Below, piece after piece: positions 10,079 through 19,463 of a stretch of 64,000 bases of DNA (the first letter of the stretch is position 1; each line of letters starts with the position of its first letter). The position numbers and the translations under genes are program-made. The notes beneath the pieces were generated by a model, which worked only from the letters and a program-made list of their open reading frames with translations, was not told the origin of the DNA and did not search any database. The stretch lies in NCBI GenBank assembly GCA_022763185.1, contig JALEGL010000015.1:186001-250000 (forward strand), read 5' to 3'. Origin of the DNA: a bacterium (GTDB lineage Bacteria > Bdellovibrionota_G > JALEGL01).

Positions 10079-10375
10079 AAAACCCCTTTCAAGTTTAGAA
10101 ATTTTTCATACACCACAACCAAACATTATAAAAGTTAATAATAGTTATTATAAAATAAATATTTTTTATGATTTTTTGAGAATTTAAAATAACTTAGTTT
10201 TAACGCTGCATTAAAATTACGGTCCTTACGTGCTTTTGAATCTGAATGTGACCGGTTAGACCGTTTGTCATCGATATAAAATAGTAGCCTAAGCTTTTTT
10301 AGGCCTAACTAAAGTTTGTATTTTAATTGTCTTATCCTGCGTACGTTGTTTATTAAATAAACAAGGAGGTTTATA

Positions 10376-10573
10376 ATGAAAGCATGCAATGAACTAAAAT
10401 ACCGTTACAACAGACAATTAAAACTAGCCCATAAACTGGAAAACAATTCACAACACTCAGAGGCTAAGGAGACTGATTCTCTTGATATAAAAAAGAGTGC
10501 TGCCTTTAAAAAACCCACCCAAATACAGCGCTTTTATTTAACGGTTTTAAAAGAAAAAAATCGTCTGAATTGA
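10376..10573 (+). CDS. Small basic hypothetical protein, 65 aa
   Basis: Unrecognised. It is supported by a near-ideal ribosome-binding site (AAGGAGG, 6 bases before the ATG). It is Lys/Arg/Gln-rich with no signal peptide or membrane segment, and probably cytoplasmic. Its C-terminal half (IQRFYLTVLKEKNRLN) looks helical. A second small gene with an equally strong ribosome-binding site follows at 10737. Confidence 0.6.
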   Translation: MKACNELKYRYNRQLKLAHKLENNSQHSEAKETDSLDIKKSAAFKKPTQIQRFYLTVLKEKNRLN

Positions 10574-10736
10574 TGGTGCTTAGCATTGTATAAAGACAGG
10601 TTTTTTTATATAAAACTAAAGAACTGAGCGCTTAAGCCCGATTGGACAAGCTTTCATAAAACAATCTATCTTAAGTTCAAATCAAGCCTATATTATTGCA
10701 AGCTTTTGCACTTTTAATCCAGACAAGGAGTTATAT

Positions 10737-10907
10737 ATGAATGAACATTCACAAAAACCTTACACTGACAATAACGATGAAGAAGATCAACTGCCCAATG
10801 AAAAGCCGGGCATTGTTGATGAACAGCAGCGTGAAAATCTAGGAAACAGCAAAACCGATAAAGAAATTGAAAAAAGAAAAGGCTATGCTCCTAGAGACCG
10901 TTGTTAA
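10737..10907 (+). CDS. Small acidic/polar hypothetical protein, 56 aa
   Basis: A 56-codon frame (MNEHSQKPYTDNNDEEDQL ... GYAPRDRC) preceded by AAGGAG at a good distance from the ATG. It is strongly hydrophilic with no predicted fold core, rich in Asp, Glu, Asn and Lys, so it is probably disordered. I recognise no family. The strong ribosome-binding site and its position in a run of small plus-strand genes support it as real. Confidence 0.5.
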   Translation: MNEHSQKPYTDNNDEEDQLPNEKPGIVDEQQRENLGNSKTDKEIEKRKGYAPRDRC

Positions 10908-11034
10908 GCTTTAATACCTTGTTCTATACGACCTGATTTTCTGAGCAACATTTAAAGCCAGTGTTCCAATATTTATTCTACATTTAATTTTTTTATTCAG
11001 CTTCTATTCATCCTGGGTTGTTAAACCTTTAGGC

Positions 11035-11469
11035 ATGAGACATTTAATCCCTATATATAAAGAAAAGAAAATAAGTTTTACTCAATGGCTCATCGCTTGG
11101 GCAGTTTTATTTTTATTGAGTAATTTTTACGCAGAAGATATTTTAAAAAGCAGTTTAGGACTCTCACTCTCCATGTATTGGCTGTATTGCATTGGCACTG
11201 TAGGACTGGTCTCATATGAGTTTATCCGCCGCGAGCCTTCTATAAAAATAGCCAATAGTTTTGCTCTTGCAGTCTTGTTGATTCATGCTTATTTTTATAT
11301 CACCAGCCTTGTGCAGTACAGCTCAGGTCATTATGAGGCCATAAAAGCTTTGTATATGCTAACCATGGTCGAAACTATAATTGTAAGTGTATTTTTAGTC
11401 ACTAAGCTTATGGTCAAGGGTATCAAATCTAAAAGCCCTGATAAATTTAAGCAACAGCGTTTAATATAA
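11035..11469 (+). CDS. Small integral membrane protein, 144 aa (paralogue of the 8695 gene)
   Basis: Unrecognised; four hydrophobic segments. It matches the 142-residue protein at 8695-9123 in length, segment spacing and several motifs (G-x-x-SY-x-x-I, a central IH, and the terminal ETIIVSVFLVTKL against EGLILAILIVAKL). The N-terminus is basic and cytoplasmic-looking. The ribosome-binding site is weak. It is convergent with the 11639 gene. Confidence 0.6.
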   Translation: MRHLIPIYKEKKISFTQWLIAWAVLFLLSNFYAEDILKSSLGLSLSMYWLYCIGTVGLVSYEFIRREPSIKIANSFALAVLLIHAYFYITSLVQYSSGHYEAIKALYMLTMVETIIVSVFLVTKLMVKGIKSKSPDKFKQQRLI

Positions 11470-11638
11470 AATTTATTGAATTTGCGCATGGGCATCAGCC
11501 AAACATTGATTTTTAAAAACACCTGCTTCAGTGCTGATGCCATAATCTAAAGTAAACTGAGCGAGATTGTTTAAACGTTCAACTGTGTTTGGCTTGTTCT
11601 ATCATTTAGATAAAGTTTTGATACACGTATATTACTTA

Positions 11639-12130
11639 TTACTTGAGTTGATCTGAAATAACCGCACCAAATAAACTGGGAAAGGCAATGATGATGACTC
11701 TTTTAAGTGCTATGATGGGTTGGTCTAGGGGCAGTTTATCAATCAAAAACAAAACAAAAGTCACTGAACTTAAGCAAATCAAATAGGTGGCAAGCACTCG
11801 TTTAAAAAATTCAATGATATGGCCTCTCAAACGTAAACGATAAAAATTGTAATAAATAAAGGTGGTAATCACCAGCACCGAGACCAAAAATAAACTCATG
11901 ACTTTTTCTTGACTTAACTCAATGCTTAAAGTCCATACTTCCTCAGTAAAACATAGAGAAGAGGAAATTAACAAAGAGCCCACAAAGAGCTGTAAAATAT
12001 CCCGAGGCTTAAGCTCAACCATGAGAGGATTAATCACATGCGATATGGGTTTGCCACTGGCATCAAAAAAAGTCGTCACTTCTTTTAAATAGCCATTGAT
12101 GCGTTTTACTTCTGTTTTATGTTTAGACAT
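11639..12130 (-). CDS. Integral membrane protein, DUF2391-like
   Basis: This 163-residue protein has a soluble N-terminus (about 40 residues, with FFDASGKPI) and then four TM segments. The stretch INPLMVELKPRDILQLFVGS with a following FTEEVW resembles the DUF2391 family of putative membrane proteins as I remember it. No function is known. AAAGG precedes the ATG at a reasonable distance. The 12170 membrane-protein gene lies 39 bp upstream in the same direction, so the two may form an operon. Confidence 0.6.
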   Translation of the reverse strand: MSKHKTEVKRINGYLKEVTTFFDASGKPISHVINPLMVELKPRDILQLFVGSLLISSSLCFTEEVWTLSIELSQEKVMSLFLVSVLVITTFIYYNFYRLRLRGHIIEFFKRVLATYLICLSSVTFVLFLIDKLPLDQPIIALKRVIIIAFPSLFGAVISDQLK

Positions 12131-12169
12131 ATAAAAAACCTTTTGCTGTTATGCTTGCTCATTACACAT

Positions 12170-12694
12170 TTAAAAGTTTTTTTTGTAATAGAACCCTAAA
12201 GCACCTTTGTACATCTTGCTGTTGTATCGCTTAGAAAGCTTAACCCTGTTCCACTGTTGACTGCTTACATTGAATTGTACAATTCTTTCATCTGTTTTTA
12301 TGCTCATTGTATACTGATAGTTTTCACCATTTTTATTACTCACCAAGGATCTTTCTTTTTTAATAATTTTTCCAATCAAAGGTGTTTGTTGACCCAAAGA
12401 AAAAAACCCATTGTACAAGCTTGCATAGCCCAAAGCCAACATGGCCTGAGCTACACTAAATATGAAACCTGTGACCATGCTCAATAAAAAAGCACGGCCC
12501 AGGCTGCGTTTGTTTTGTTTAACGTCTTTAAAAAGACCCACAAGTAAAAGAATAAAGTTGATTATGATTAAAAGTCCAGCAAGATTTTTCAATGACCAGT
12601 CTAAAGACAAGCCAAGTTCAGTTTCAAACAGTAGTAAACTGGTCAATGCAACCAACACTGTCAGCCCTAAAAATAAAGTTTGATAAACAATCAT
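12170..12694 (-). CDS. Membrane protein with three TM segments and a soluble C-terminal domain, 174 aa
   Basis: Unrecognised. Three hydrophobic segments lie at about residues 3-23, 33-55 and 68-90. They are followed by an 80-residue basic soluble tail rich in Lys, Tyr and Ser (ERSLVSNKNGENYQYTMS and KLSKRYNSKMYKGALGFYY). AAGGTAGACC before the ATG is a plausible ribosome-binding site. It probably shares a transcript with the DUF2391-like gene. Confidence 0.6.
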   Translation of the reverse strand: MIVYQTLFLGLTVLVALTSLLLFETELGLSLDWSLKNLAGLLIIINFILLLVGLFKDVKQNKRSLGRAFLLSMVTGFIFSVAQAMLALGYASLYNGFFSLGQQTPLIGKIIKKERSLVSNKNGENYQYTMSIKTDERIVQFNVSSQQWNRVKLSKRYNSKMYKGALGFYYKKNF

Positions 12695-12947
12695 GGTCTA
12701 CCTTCATGCATTATTGAGAAGCCTCTTTATCTTCAGTTTCTTTTTTTACGCTACTGAGCGTTTGAACTTTTTTAAGCCTTTCTTGTTTTAAGACTGTGGT
12801 TTTGTGTTGATTCATTCATGCTAGGCTAGCACATGCATGAAGCAAATAAAATGTTTATACTTTTTTGTTTGTTCAATTCTAAGCAGCATTTTTAAGTCTA
12901 TGTTTTTGTCTTTGACAGACTAAACATGACTTAGTATGTCATAGCTT

Positions 12948-13604
12948 ATGAATTTAACGCTTTTTAGAAACTGTTTTTTTGCTTTAAGCACTCTTGCTTT
13001 TGTAGGCTTTGCCCAAAATCGTGCCTCTTTTGTTAAAGGGGATGTACCCACTGAACAATTTATCAAACAATTGACAGGCTCTTATGAAGTTATAGACACG
13101 GACACCAATAAGCATTGCCCTTTAAGTTTGGGAGATACTTTTGTTATTACCTATACCACGCAATTTCATATGGGTAATCAATCAGTGGGGGTCTTTAAGA
13201 TTCATACCGATACCACATCCGAAGACCGTTTTTACTTGGGTCAAAAAAACCTGCCTCAAGACAATGCTGATCAACGGGTATGGACCGGTGTTAAAAGTTC
13301 CATCGATGAAGATGCTAAACGCATGTCGCGTGTAGTCGCACGCTATTCAGCAAATACGCAGAGCTGGACCAAAACTCACTTAAGCTTTGATTTTTCTTAT
13401 GCGCCTGGGACATACTTACAGGTTCGTCAAAGCTCAGCCCAATGCAACTCCTTTGAAGATGATCTTCCGGTATGGAACGGTGGGAGCTCGGAAAAACTGC
13501 CAGACAGCTGTGAGTTTATTGAAGTAGGGGATATTGATATTCCCCCACCTTTTTATTGTCTAGGCAAAAAACTAGCTTTCAGCAGTGTGCATGCTTCAGA
13601 ATAA
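12948..13604 (+). CDS. Secreted hypothetical protein, 218 aa
   Basis: Unrecognised. The N-terminus (MNLTLFRNCFFALSTLAFVGFA) is a Sec signal peptide. The mature part has four cysteines (HCPLS, QCNSF, SCEFI, YCLGK) spaced so as to allow two disulfides, and ends in a short Pro-rich stretch (DIDIPPPFYCLG). It is convergent with the metallophosphoesterase gene, 28 bp away. Confidence 0.65.
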   Translation: MNLTLFRNCFFALSTLAFVGFAQNRASFVKGDVPTEQFIKQLTGSYEVIDTDTNKHCPLSLGDTFVITYTTQFHMGNQSVGVFKIHTDTTSEDRFYLGQKNLPQDNADQRVWTGVKSSIDEDAKRMSRVVARYSANTQSWTKTHLSFDFSYAPGTYLQVRQSSAQCNSFEDDLPVWNGGSSEKLPDSCEFIEVGDIDIPPPFYCLGKKLAFSSVHASE

Positions 13605-13632
13605 GTGATCTTTCAATAGTAAAAAACCGTAT

Positions 13633-14796
13633 CTAATAGGCACTGGTTTTATTCAAGAGCTCAATGCTGGTTATCTCTGAACGGCCATAAAAGCGCATGG
13701 GCGGCCCCCAAAAGCCAGTACCCGGATTGACATAAATTTGCATGTTGCCGTGCTGGTAAAGCCCTTTAAGATAAGGTTGATCTAAAGCCACCAACATTTG
13801 AAAAGGCCAAATTTGACCATTGTGCGTATGCCCTGAGAGCTGTAAGTCAATGCCATGTTTCTCCGCATCCACAATCGATTTAGGCTGATGCGCTAAAAGG
13901 ATGCTAACTTTATCTTTTTGACAATGCTCAACAGCTTTAGCAAGCTGTGGTCCATGACCGGGAATAAACTTACCGCCAGAAACATCATCAATCCCCACCA
14001 AGTTAAAACTATGCTTTCCATCAGCAATTTCAACAGCCGTATTGCGCAAGGTGTGAATGTTCAGTGTCTTTAAATAATCAATCCAAGCCTGAGCCCCAGC
14101 ATAATACTCATGGTTGCCGGTCACAAAATAAACCCCATGTTTGGCAGACAGGTGTTTTAGTTCTTGTGCGAGCGGTGCAAGTTGTTCAACAGGCGCATCC
14201 ACCAAGTCACCCGTAATTACGATTAGATCAGGCTTTTGTGCATTGCACAGAGAAACAGTTTGCTTGATATAGGCTTCTTGAATGATATCCCCTATGTGCA
14301 GATCTGAAATTTGTACAACCTTAAAGCCACACAAAGCTTTGGGCAGTTTGGATAAAATAATGTTTTGCTGTTTAACTTTTGGGCCCCGCTTGGCTTGCCC
14401 ATAGGCATAGAGACTAATCACACTAGCCAAACTGACCACAATCATCATTTTAAAATAAGCTTGGTCAGAGCCGGTTAAAAAAACTCCTTCTGCTGCCCAT
14501 ACCGGTAAGATAAAAACCAGATCACACAAAATAAAACCCACCAACAAAAAAAACATCAGGCCCATCCAGCAATAAGCCAGGTATGCATGGATACGGTGTA
14601 AACTTTTGGGAATACGCCGGTACAAACTGAGCCTGCTCAACATGGTCAAAAACAGGAACAATAAAGCCAGACTTAAAGTCCATTGCCAAACAGTCCCTAA
14701 TTTAGGGGCAAAAATAATTTTCCAGGCCAAATAAGCATGAATCGCCAACAAGACACTGATAAAAACCCATACAATTGCTGGGAGTCTTAGTTTCAT
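13633..14796 (-). CDS. Membrane-anchored metallophosphoesterase (YaeI/YkuE-like)
   Basis: Residues 1-130 hold about four TM segments. A calcineurin-like phosphoesterase domain follows from about 155, with all metal-binding motifs: QISDLHIGD (Asp165, His167), GDLVD (Asp197), GNHE (Asn228, His229), a later LAHQP, and SGHTHNGQIWP. The C-terminal NPGTGFWGPPMR is typical of the YaeI/YkuE group, some members of which cleave phospholipid headgroups such as UDP-diacylglucosamine or phosphatidylglycerol. The substrate here is not determined. The enzyme probably sits at the inner membrane. Confidence 0.85.
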   Translation of the reverse strand: MKLRLPAIVWVFISVLLAIHAYLAWKIIFAPKLGTVWQWTLSLALLFLFLTMLSRLSLYRRIPKSLHRIHAYLAYCWMGLMFFLLVGFILCDLVFILPVWAAEGVFLTGSDQAYFKMMIVVSLASVISLYAYGQAKRGPKVKQQNIILSKLPKALCGFKVVQISDLHIGDIIQEAYIKQTVSLCNAQKPDLIVITGDLVDAPVEQLAPLAQELKHLSAKHGVYFVTGNHEYYAGAQAWIDYLKTLNIHTLRNTAVEIADGKHSFNLVGIDDVSGGKFIPGHGPQLAKAVEHCQKDKVSILLAHQPKSIVDAEKHGIDLQLSGHTHNGQIWPFQMLVALDQPYLKGLYQHGNMQIYVNPGTGFWGPPMRFYGRSEITSIELLNKTSAY

Positions 14797-15068
14797 AGCC
14801 GTTCATTTTCACATTATGTTGCATTCGTCGATCTTTATGTGCAAATTAATTATTCAACATGATCTGCTTTACAGGCCTCACATGCATAATAAATCATAAA
14901 ACTTGATTATAATTATTTGACAAATATAAGTTGTTGAATTTAGAATGACACTGGTGGTTGTTGCGGCTTTTACCTTATTGTGCATGGCTCTGTTTTTTTG
15001 CCCTTTTTCTAAGTCCACCTCAGACCGTATGTCGCATAAACCCAACAAACCTTTCAAGGAGTGTGCTT

Positions 15069-15971
15069 ATGCCTAAAGATAAAATTCCAACTCAAGACGC
15101 CTATCAGGTCATGGAGCACAATCACAAACTTAAAGAATTGGATCAATTAGAAGATGCGTTCTGGGATGACATCGATCAGGCTCTCGCCGATGAACTGTCC
15201 CCAACCACATTTGATGAAGAGCTCTTGGTCCCTCCCCACGACACCTACCACCCAACCTTTGCCAACATGGAAGCGCCAGTTTCTCCAGCCATGCTGGCCA
15301 TGCAAGAGACTTTATTGGCGGCTTTATCCGTGCACCTAAACCCACTAGCCCGTTACATGAAAGCCTTGTCTAAAGGTGAAGAATCGGCTGAAGTGTTTGA
15401 AATCATAGAAATGATGATTTCTTCATTGATTCCTAAATTAGAAGAAGCGCAGTTGACCAAACACGCTGAAGAGCTGATTTTTTTTAGATCGCTCATGTTT
15501 TTGATTTTAGGTGAGTCTGATCAACACGCCATTGATCAGCTTAAAAATGTTATTTTGGAAGCCTATAAAGATATTCAAACAACTTTTCAACTGGATTACA
15601 GAGGCTACAGAAAAGCCATTGAAAACATTGTTGAGTTTTATCGAGCCATGAAACGGACTCCGAGTATTCATGCTGAAGACATCCGAAAATTTTTTGGCAT
15701 TGGGGTTCCCTCCATCACTTGGGTGCGTAAAACCAAAAGTGATGAACTGATCTCGCTTAGCGGTATCAGCGCTCAAAGCATGATGGAGATGAAAAAATTG
15801 GCCCATGTATACCACTGTTTACCTACAGGCGCGCAAAGCATGCGCAACAACTTTGGCAAGCGAGATAAACCAGCTTCTCAAACAAAGCCCTCTACAGGCA
15901 CAAGCCATAGCTTTGATGAAGATTTAGAAGTTACCAAGCCAGATATCTATATTGATATTGCTGATTTTTAG
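15069..15971 (+). CDS. Hypothetical cytoplasmic protein, 300 aa
   Basis: Unrecognised. The frame is open further upstream, but AAGGAG lies seven bases before the ATG at 15069, which I chose. The protein is acidic, mostly helical, and has no signal peptide or TM. A disordered acidic N-terminus (to about 75) leads into a helical core, a segment containing FFGIGVPSITWVRKT, and a Ser/Thr/Lys-rich tail ending DIYIDIADF. The motif-like acidic C-terminus could be a docking tail, but nothing visible assigns a role. Confidence 0.65.
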   Translation: MPKDKIPTQDAYQVMEHNHKLKELDQLEDAFWDDIDQALADELSPTTFDEELLVPPHDTYHPTFANMEAPVSPAMLAMQETLLAALSVHLNPLARYMKALSKGEESAEVFEIIEMMISSLIPKLEEAQLTKHAEELIFFRSLMFLILGESDQHAIDQLKNVILEAYKDIQTTFQLDYRGYRKAIENIVEFYRAMKRTPSIHAEDIRKFFGIGVPSITWVRKTKSDELISLSGISAQSMMEMKKLAHVYHCLPTGAQSMRNNFGKRDKPASQTKPSTGTSHSFDEDLEVTKPDIYIDIADF

Positions 15972-15985
15972 TAATTTTTTAAGCT

Positions 15986-16495
15986 TTATTCTGGAATGGG
16001 TCCAAATAAACTTTCTGCCACTGCGTACATAAACACAATAACCACCATCATTCCAAAGCCAGCCAACAACGACAAAGGCCAAGACTTAGCAGCTTTGTTT
16101 TTAAGCTGGGCTCGGATTTCTTCAATATTCAACTGTTTTTCTTTAAGTTTATAAAACTGTATACAGGCCCTGTTCAACAAAAAACCGTTGCAAAAAAAAG
16201 CCAAAGCTATGGTTACACCCGTTGCTTTAATGGAACGTAAAGCAAAATAGGCCTCAATAAAAGGCAAAAGTGAAAAAACGGCCAGTAGTGAAAAATACAT
16301 GGTCCATTGTCTTCTAAAACCTAACCAGAAGGGTAAGAAAAAGAAGGCTCCCCAGTTGGCGCTGAAAGTCATGATGTTCTCATTGTCTTTGGCCTTATCA
16401 TAAAAGTCTAGCAACTTGTCTGATCCTTCACCACAGTACAAAGCAAAAGTCTCACGGTCAATCCATAGGCTGGTGTCTTTAGAGTTAAATTTCAT
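15986..16495 (-). CDS. DUF2628-like membrane protein, 169 aa
   Basis: A soluble N-terminus precedes TFSANWGAFFFLPFWLGFRRQW, the aromatic W-x-AFFF-x-x-x-W-x-x-x-R-x-x-W pattern characteristic of DUF2628. Three or so TM segments follow, with a charged loop between (LKEKQLNIEEIRAQLKNK). The function of the family is unknown. AAGGAAG precedes the ATG. It lies 11 bp after the peroxiredoxin gene in the same direction, so co-expression with bcp is likely. Confidence 0.7.
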   Translation of the reverse strand: MKFNSKDTSLWIDRETFALYCGEGSDKLLDFYDKAKDNENIMTFSANWGAFFFLPFWLGFRRQWTMYFSLLAVFSLLPFIEAYFALRSIKATGVTIALAFFCNGFLLNRACIQFYKLKEKQLNIEEIRAQLKNKAAKSWPLSLLAGFGMMVVIVFMYAVAESLFGPIPE

Positions 16496-16506
16496 AGTTG
16501 CTTCCT

Positions 16507-16965
16507 TTACTGTTTGAGTTCATCCAATAATTTTTGCGGATGTTCCGCTGCGCGGGTGACTTTAACGGCTTTTTCTATTTTTCCCTGTTCATCAATTAAA
16601 AATGTGCTGCGAATTACTCCCATGACTTTTTTACCGTACATGTTTTTTTCGCCAAAGGCACCAAAGCTCTTGGCCAACTCATTGTCCTTGTCCACCAACA
16701 AATGAAAGCCAATATCGTATTTATCAATAAATTTTTGATGAGACGCTTGTGAATCTTTGCTCACCCCTAAAATGGTGTAACCCAGTTTTTGATACTCCTT
16801 GTACAATTGAGTAAAGCCTTGCGCTTCTTTGGTACAGCCAGGCGTGCTGTCTTTGGGATAAAAATACAATAAAACTTTTTTACCTTTATATTGGCTTAAA
16901 GCAATCACTTCTCCCTGTTCATTGGGTAATTTAAAATTGGGGGCTTTTTTTCCGACCTCTAGCAT
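16507..16965 (-). CDS. bcp: Thiol peroxidase, Bcp/PrxQ-type peroxiredoxin
   Basis: This 152-residue thioredoxin-fold enzyme reduces hydrogen peroxide and organic peroxides. The peroxidatic site YPKDSTPGCTKEAQ is intact with Cys44. The second cysteine five residues on, seen in many 2-Cys Bcp proteins, is absent, and no other cysteine is visible, so this looks like a 1-Cys form needing an external thiol partner. I start at the ATG at 16965, spaced from an AGAGGTG; a GTG nine bases upstream is the alternative. It probably forms an operon with the DUF2628 gene. Confidence 0.9.
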   Translation of the reverse strand: MLEVGKKAPNFKLPNEQGEVIALSQYKGKKVLLYFYPKDSTPGCTKEAQGFTQLYKEYQKLGYTILGVSKDSQASHQKFIDKYDIGFHLLVDKDNELAKSFGAFGEKNMYGKKVMGVIRSTFLIDEQGKIEKAVKVTRAAEHPQKLLDELKQ

Positions 16966-17222
16966 GATTTTCACCTCTTCATTGTTCCGTTAAAGTTCTA
17001 TATTTTCCTCTTTCTTCTAAGGTCAAGCATGGTCCAAGGAAACTTGGTTCAACTATAACAGGCGACCATAATTTTTTTCAATTTTTTTCTCACAGTTTGA
17101 GCTTTCTATGCTAAGATGTATTGCTGATTTGGTTGATAAAACATAAGATAAACCCTTTATGTTTGCCTTGCTTTAGCAGTACATGTATAGACCGCAAGTA
17201 AATTTGTCCGAGGAGAAGAACA

Positions 17223-17603
17223 ATGGCAAAAAAATTAAGCAAAAAAAAATTAGAAGAGTTTCGTAAAGTACTTTTAGAAAAAAAGAAGACTTTGGTGAAT
17301 GAAGCGGTTGAGACCATGGGAGATTTAACAGAATCGCAGGAACATTATGCGGATATGACTGACCAAGCCTCAGCTGAAATGGACAGAAATTTTTTGCTGC
17401 GTGTGCGTGATCGTGAAAGAAAATTGATCATGAAAATCAACTCGGTTATTGCCAAAATAGATGACGGCAGCTATGGCGTGTGTGACCTTTGCGGTGACCT
17501 TATTGCTGAAGCCCGTCTTTTAGCCCGTCCAGAAACCACACAATGCATTGAGTGCAAAACCGATATGGAAGAAATGGAACGCAAAGCCAAAATGGTTGGC
17601 TAA
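17223..17603 (+). CDS. dksA: DksA/TraR-type RNA polymerase-binding transcription factor
   Basis: A 126-residue protein with an N-terminal coiled coil and a C-terminal C4 zinc finger (CDLC ... CIEC, 17 residues between pairs). The signature DGSYGVCDLCGD-LIAEARLLARP is typical of DksA. It binds the RNA polymerase secondary channel and works with ppGpp in the stringent response. Asp residues in the coiled-coil tip region (DMTDQASAEMD) match the family. GAGGAGAA precedes the ATG. A hairpin follows at 17624. Confidence 0.92.
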   Translation: MAKKLSKKKLEEFRKVLLEKKKTLVNEAVETMGDLTESQEHYADMTDQASAEMDRNFLLRVRDRERKLIMKINSVIAKIDDGSYGVCDLCGDLIAEARLLARPETTQCIECKTDMEEMERKAKMVG

Positions 17604-17623
17604 TCCATTAAGTATTCAAGCCT

Positions 17624-17655
17624 TTTAGAGAGTCTTTACAACGGCTCTCTAAATT
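17624..17655 (+). terminator. Probable terminator after dksA
   Basis: An inverted repeat, TTTAGAGAG / CTCTCTAAA, with an approximately 11-base centre is followed by an A/T-rich run (ATTCTTT). The stem is good but the T run is weak. Confidence 0.5.
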
Positions 17656-17731
17656 CTTTAAAACCTGTTGTTTCCCTTAATTTAAAGCAGGCTTTTGACC
17701 ATTGTCATTTTTCATTGTAAAAGCTTTAGCT

Positions 17732-18607
17732 ATGACAAAGATTAAAACGGCAGTTATTCCTGCTGCGGGTCTTGGCACCCGGTTTCTACCCGCCACCAAA
17801 CAAACCCCCAAAGAACTGTTGCCCATTGTTAATCGACCCGCCATTGAATACGTCGTAGATGAGCTGGTGGCCAGTGGTATAGAAACAATCATCTTTGTTT
17901 TACACCCAAGCAAAATGGCGATTTTAGATCATTTTAAAGCCAACGAACGCATTGAACAGGCTTTGCAAAGCCCTGACAAACAACACATCTTGCAGGCTGT
18001 CACCGCCTATCAGGGCAAAGTCAATTTTGACCATGTGTTTCAACATGAGGCCAAAGGACTAGGCCATGCTATTTTATGTGCCCAGGAAAAAATAAATGAA
18101 GACTATTTTGTCGTGGCCTTACCCGATGATTTGGTTTTGCATTCCACACCATGTCTTAGACAAATGTTAGCTTGCTTTGAAAAGTATGAAGCCTCGGTTT
18201 TAGCTTTAGAGCATGTGCCCATGGAGAAAGTTCATCAATACGGCATCATTGCTGGGCCACAGGTGGAAGAAAAGACTTTTAAAGTGGAAGAGATGGTTGA
18301 AAAACCCAAAGCCGAGGAGGCTCCCAGCCAAGAGTCTATCATTGGTCGCTACATTTTGGATAAGCGCATTTTTACTTACATCCAAAACCAGCCCAAAGGT
18401 GCCTTGGGAGAAATTCAACTGACAGATGCTTTATTAACTCTAGCCAAAGAACAAGGTTTGTATGGCTATAGTTTTACTGGCAAACGCTTGGATACCGGTC
18501 AACCGCATGGTTTTATTGAAGCCAACATCATGTATGCTTTAGAAGAAAATTCTGGCTACAGCGCTCAAGTCAAAGATATCATTCAAAATCTTCGGAACGC
18601 GCTTTGA
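17732..18607 (+). CDS. galU: UTP-glucose-1-phosphate uridylyltransferase
   Basis: A 291-residue nucleotidyltransferase making UDP-glucose for envelope polysaccharide. It begins with the signature AAGLGTRFLPATKQTPKELL and has EIQLTDAL near residue 230, both diagnostic of GalU. The frame could begin at a TTG 30 bases upstream, but the ATG at 17732 gives the normal family N-terminus (MTKIKTAVIPAAG). There is no strong ribosome-binding site. It is a stand-alone gene downstream of dksA. Confidence 0.92.
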   Translation: MTKIKTAVIPAAGLGTRFLPATKQTPKELLPIVNRPAIEYVVDELVASGIETIIFVLHPSKMAILDHFKANERIEQALQSPDKQHILQAVTAYQGKVNFDHVFQHEAKGLGHAILCAQEKINEDYFVVALPDDLVLHSTPCLRQMLACFEKYEASVLALEHVPMEKVHQYGIIAGPQVEEKTFKVEEMVEKPKAEEAPSQESIIGRYILDKRIFTYIQNQPKGALGEIQLTDALLTLAKEQGLYGYSFTGKRLDTGQPHGFIEANIMYALEENSGYSAQVKDIIQNLRNAL

Positions 18608-18792
18608 ATATATCTATACCTTGTTATAGGACGACATATTTTTTAGCACATGACAATTCTGCATCAGTATAAAAAAAACTAAATTCTCTATTCAACGTAA
18701 AGCTGTATAAAACAAAGACTTTATTTGCAGTTGACTTTAAGCCAAGAATTGAATAGTTTTTAAGCGAGTTGAATTTACAGTAAGGAGCGGGC

Positions 18793-19359
18793 ATGAAAGC
18801 TTTAGGAATCGCCGTGATGTTGGCTTGGAGCATGTGCTTTGCACAGCAGGCGCCGCAAGCACCCTATCAGCTAAAGGTTAACTCCGTCACTTATACATCA
18901 GATACTCTAAATCTCAGCGATGACGCCTTAGGCAGCTTGGCGCAGTTTCTCAACCTTTTTCATGGGACCTATTCACCCAGCAACGAGTGCAACGCTGCTT
19001 TTCAACAGCTCACTTTCAGCAAAGCCTTGATTGAATGCAATGAAAAAAATGAATCTTTTATCAGCATAGGCATAAGCAAAGGCTCTGAGGCCAGTTCAGA
19101 AAATACCATCATCGGAACGGTGACCAAGCATATGACCAAAACCGAATATAAAGATGGAATTCCCACAACAAGTAAGGTTTTATTTTCAACAAAGGGAAGC
19201 TATGATCAAAGCGCGTCAACATTGAAGCAGAGCATTGATATGATGGGCCATCTTATTGAAGAAACCTATAAGTTAACCGATCAAGGCCTTTACGTGGTCT
19301 ATGATTCCAATCAACTGGGCAGCATTGACTGCCGTTATGAACGATTTGTCCAGCCTTAA
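18793..19359 (+). CDS. Secreted hypothetical protein, 188 aa (first of a tandem paralogue pair)
   Basis: Unrecognised. A signal peptide (MKALGIAVMLAWSMCFA) follows AAGGAG at good spacing. The mature protein shares a layout with the next gene: a FL-x-x-F-x-GTY-x-x-x-x-ECN motif at about 55, a central glycine-rich strand (IIGTVTKHM), a strand-forming repeat (KGSYDQS), and a final IDCRYE. Two conserved cysteines (ECN near the start, DCR at the end) probably pair. The fold is likely a small beta-barrel, but that is inference. Confidence 0.7.
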   Translation: MKALGIAVMLAWSMCFAQQAPQAPYQLKVNSVTYTSDTLNLSDDALGSLAQFLNLFHGTYSPSNECNAAFQQLTFSKALIECNEKNESFISIGISKGSEASSENTIIGTVTKHMTKTEYKDGIPTTSKVLFSTKGSYDQSASTLKQSIDMMGHLIEETYKLTDQGLYVVYDSNQLGSIDCRYERFVQP

Positions 19360-19463
19360 TTTAAAATCATCAAGGTCAATGCGTCGCGCTATATAGCCTT
19401 GACTTTTTCATTTTAATCTCTTAGTTATGCTTGCAACACATCAACGATGTAGAAAGGGAAGAA

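Noticed and set aside
12711-12815. 34-codon minus-strand frame upstream of the 12170 membrane gene
   Set aside because: Lys/Gln-rich and plausible by composition, but no ribosome-binding site and very short.
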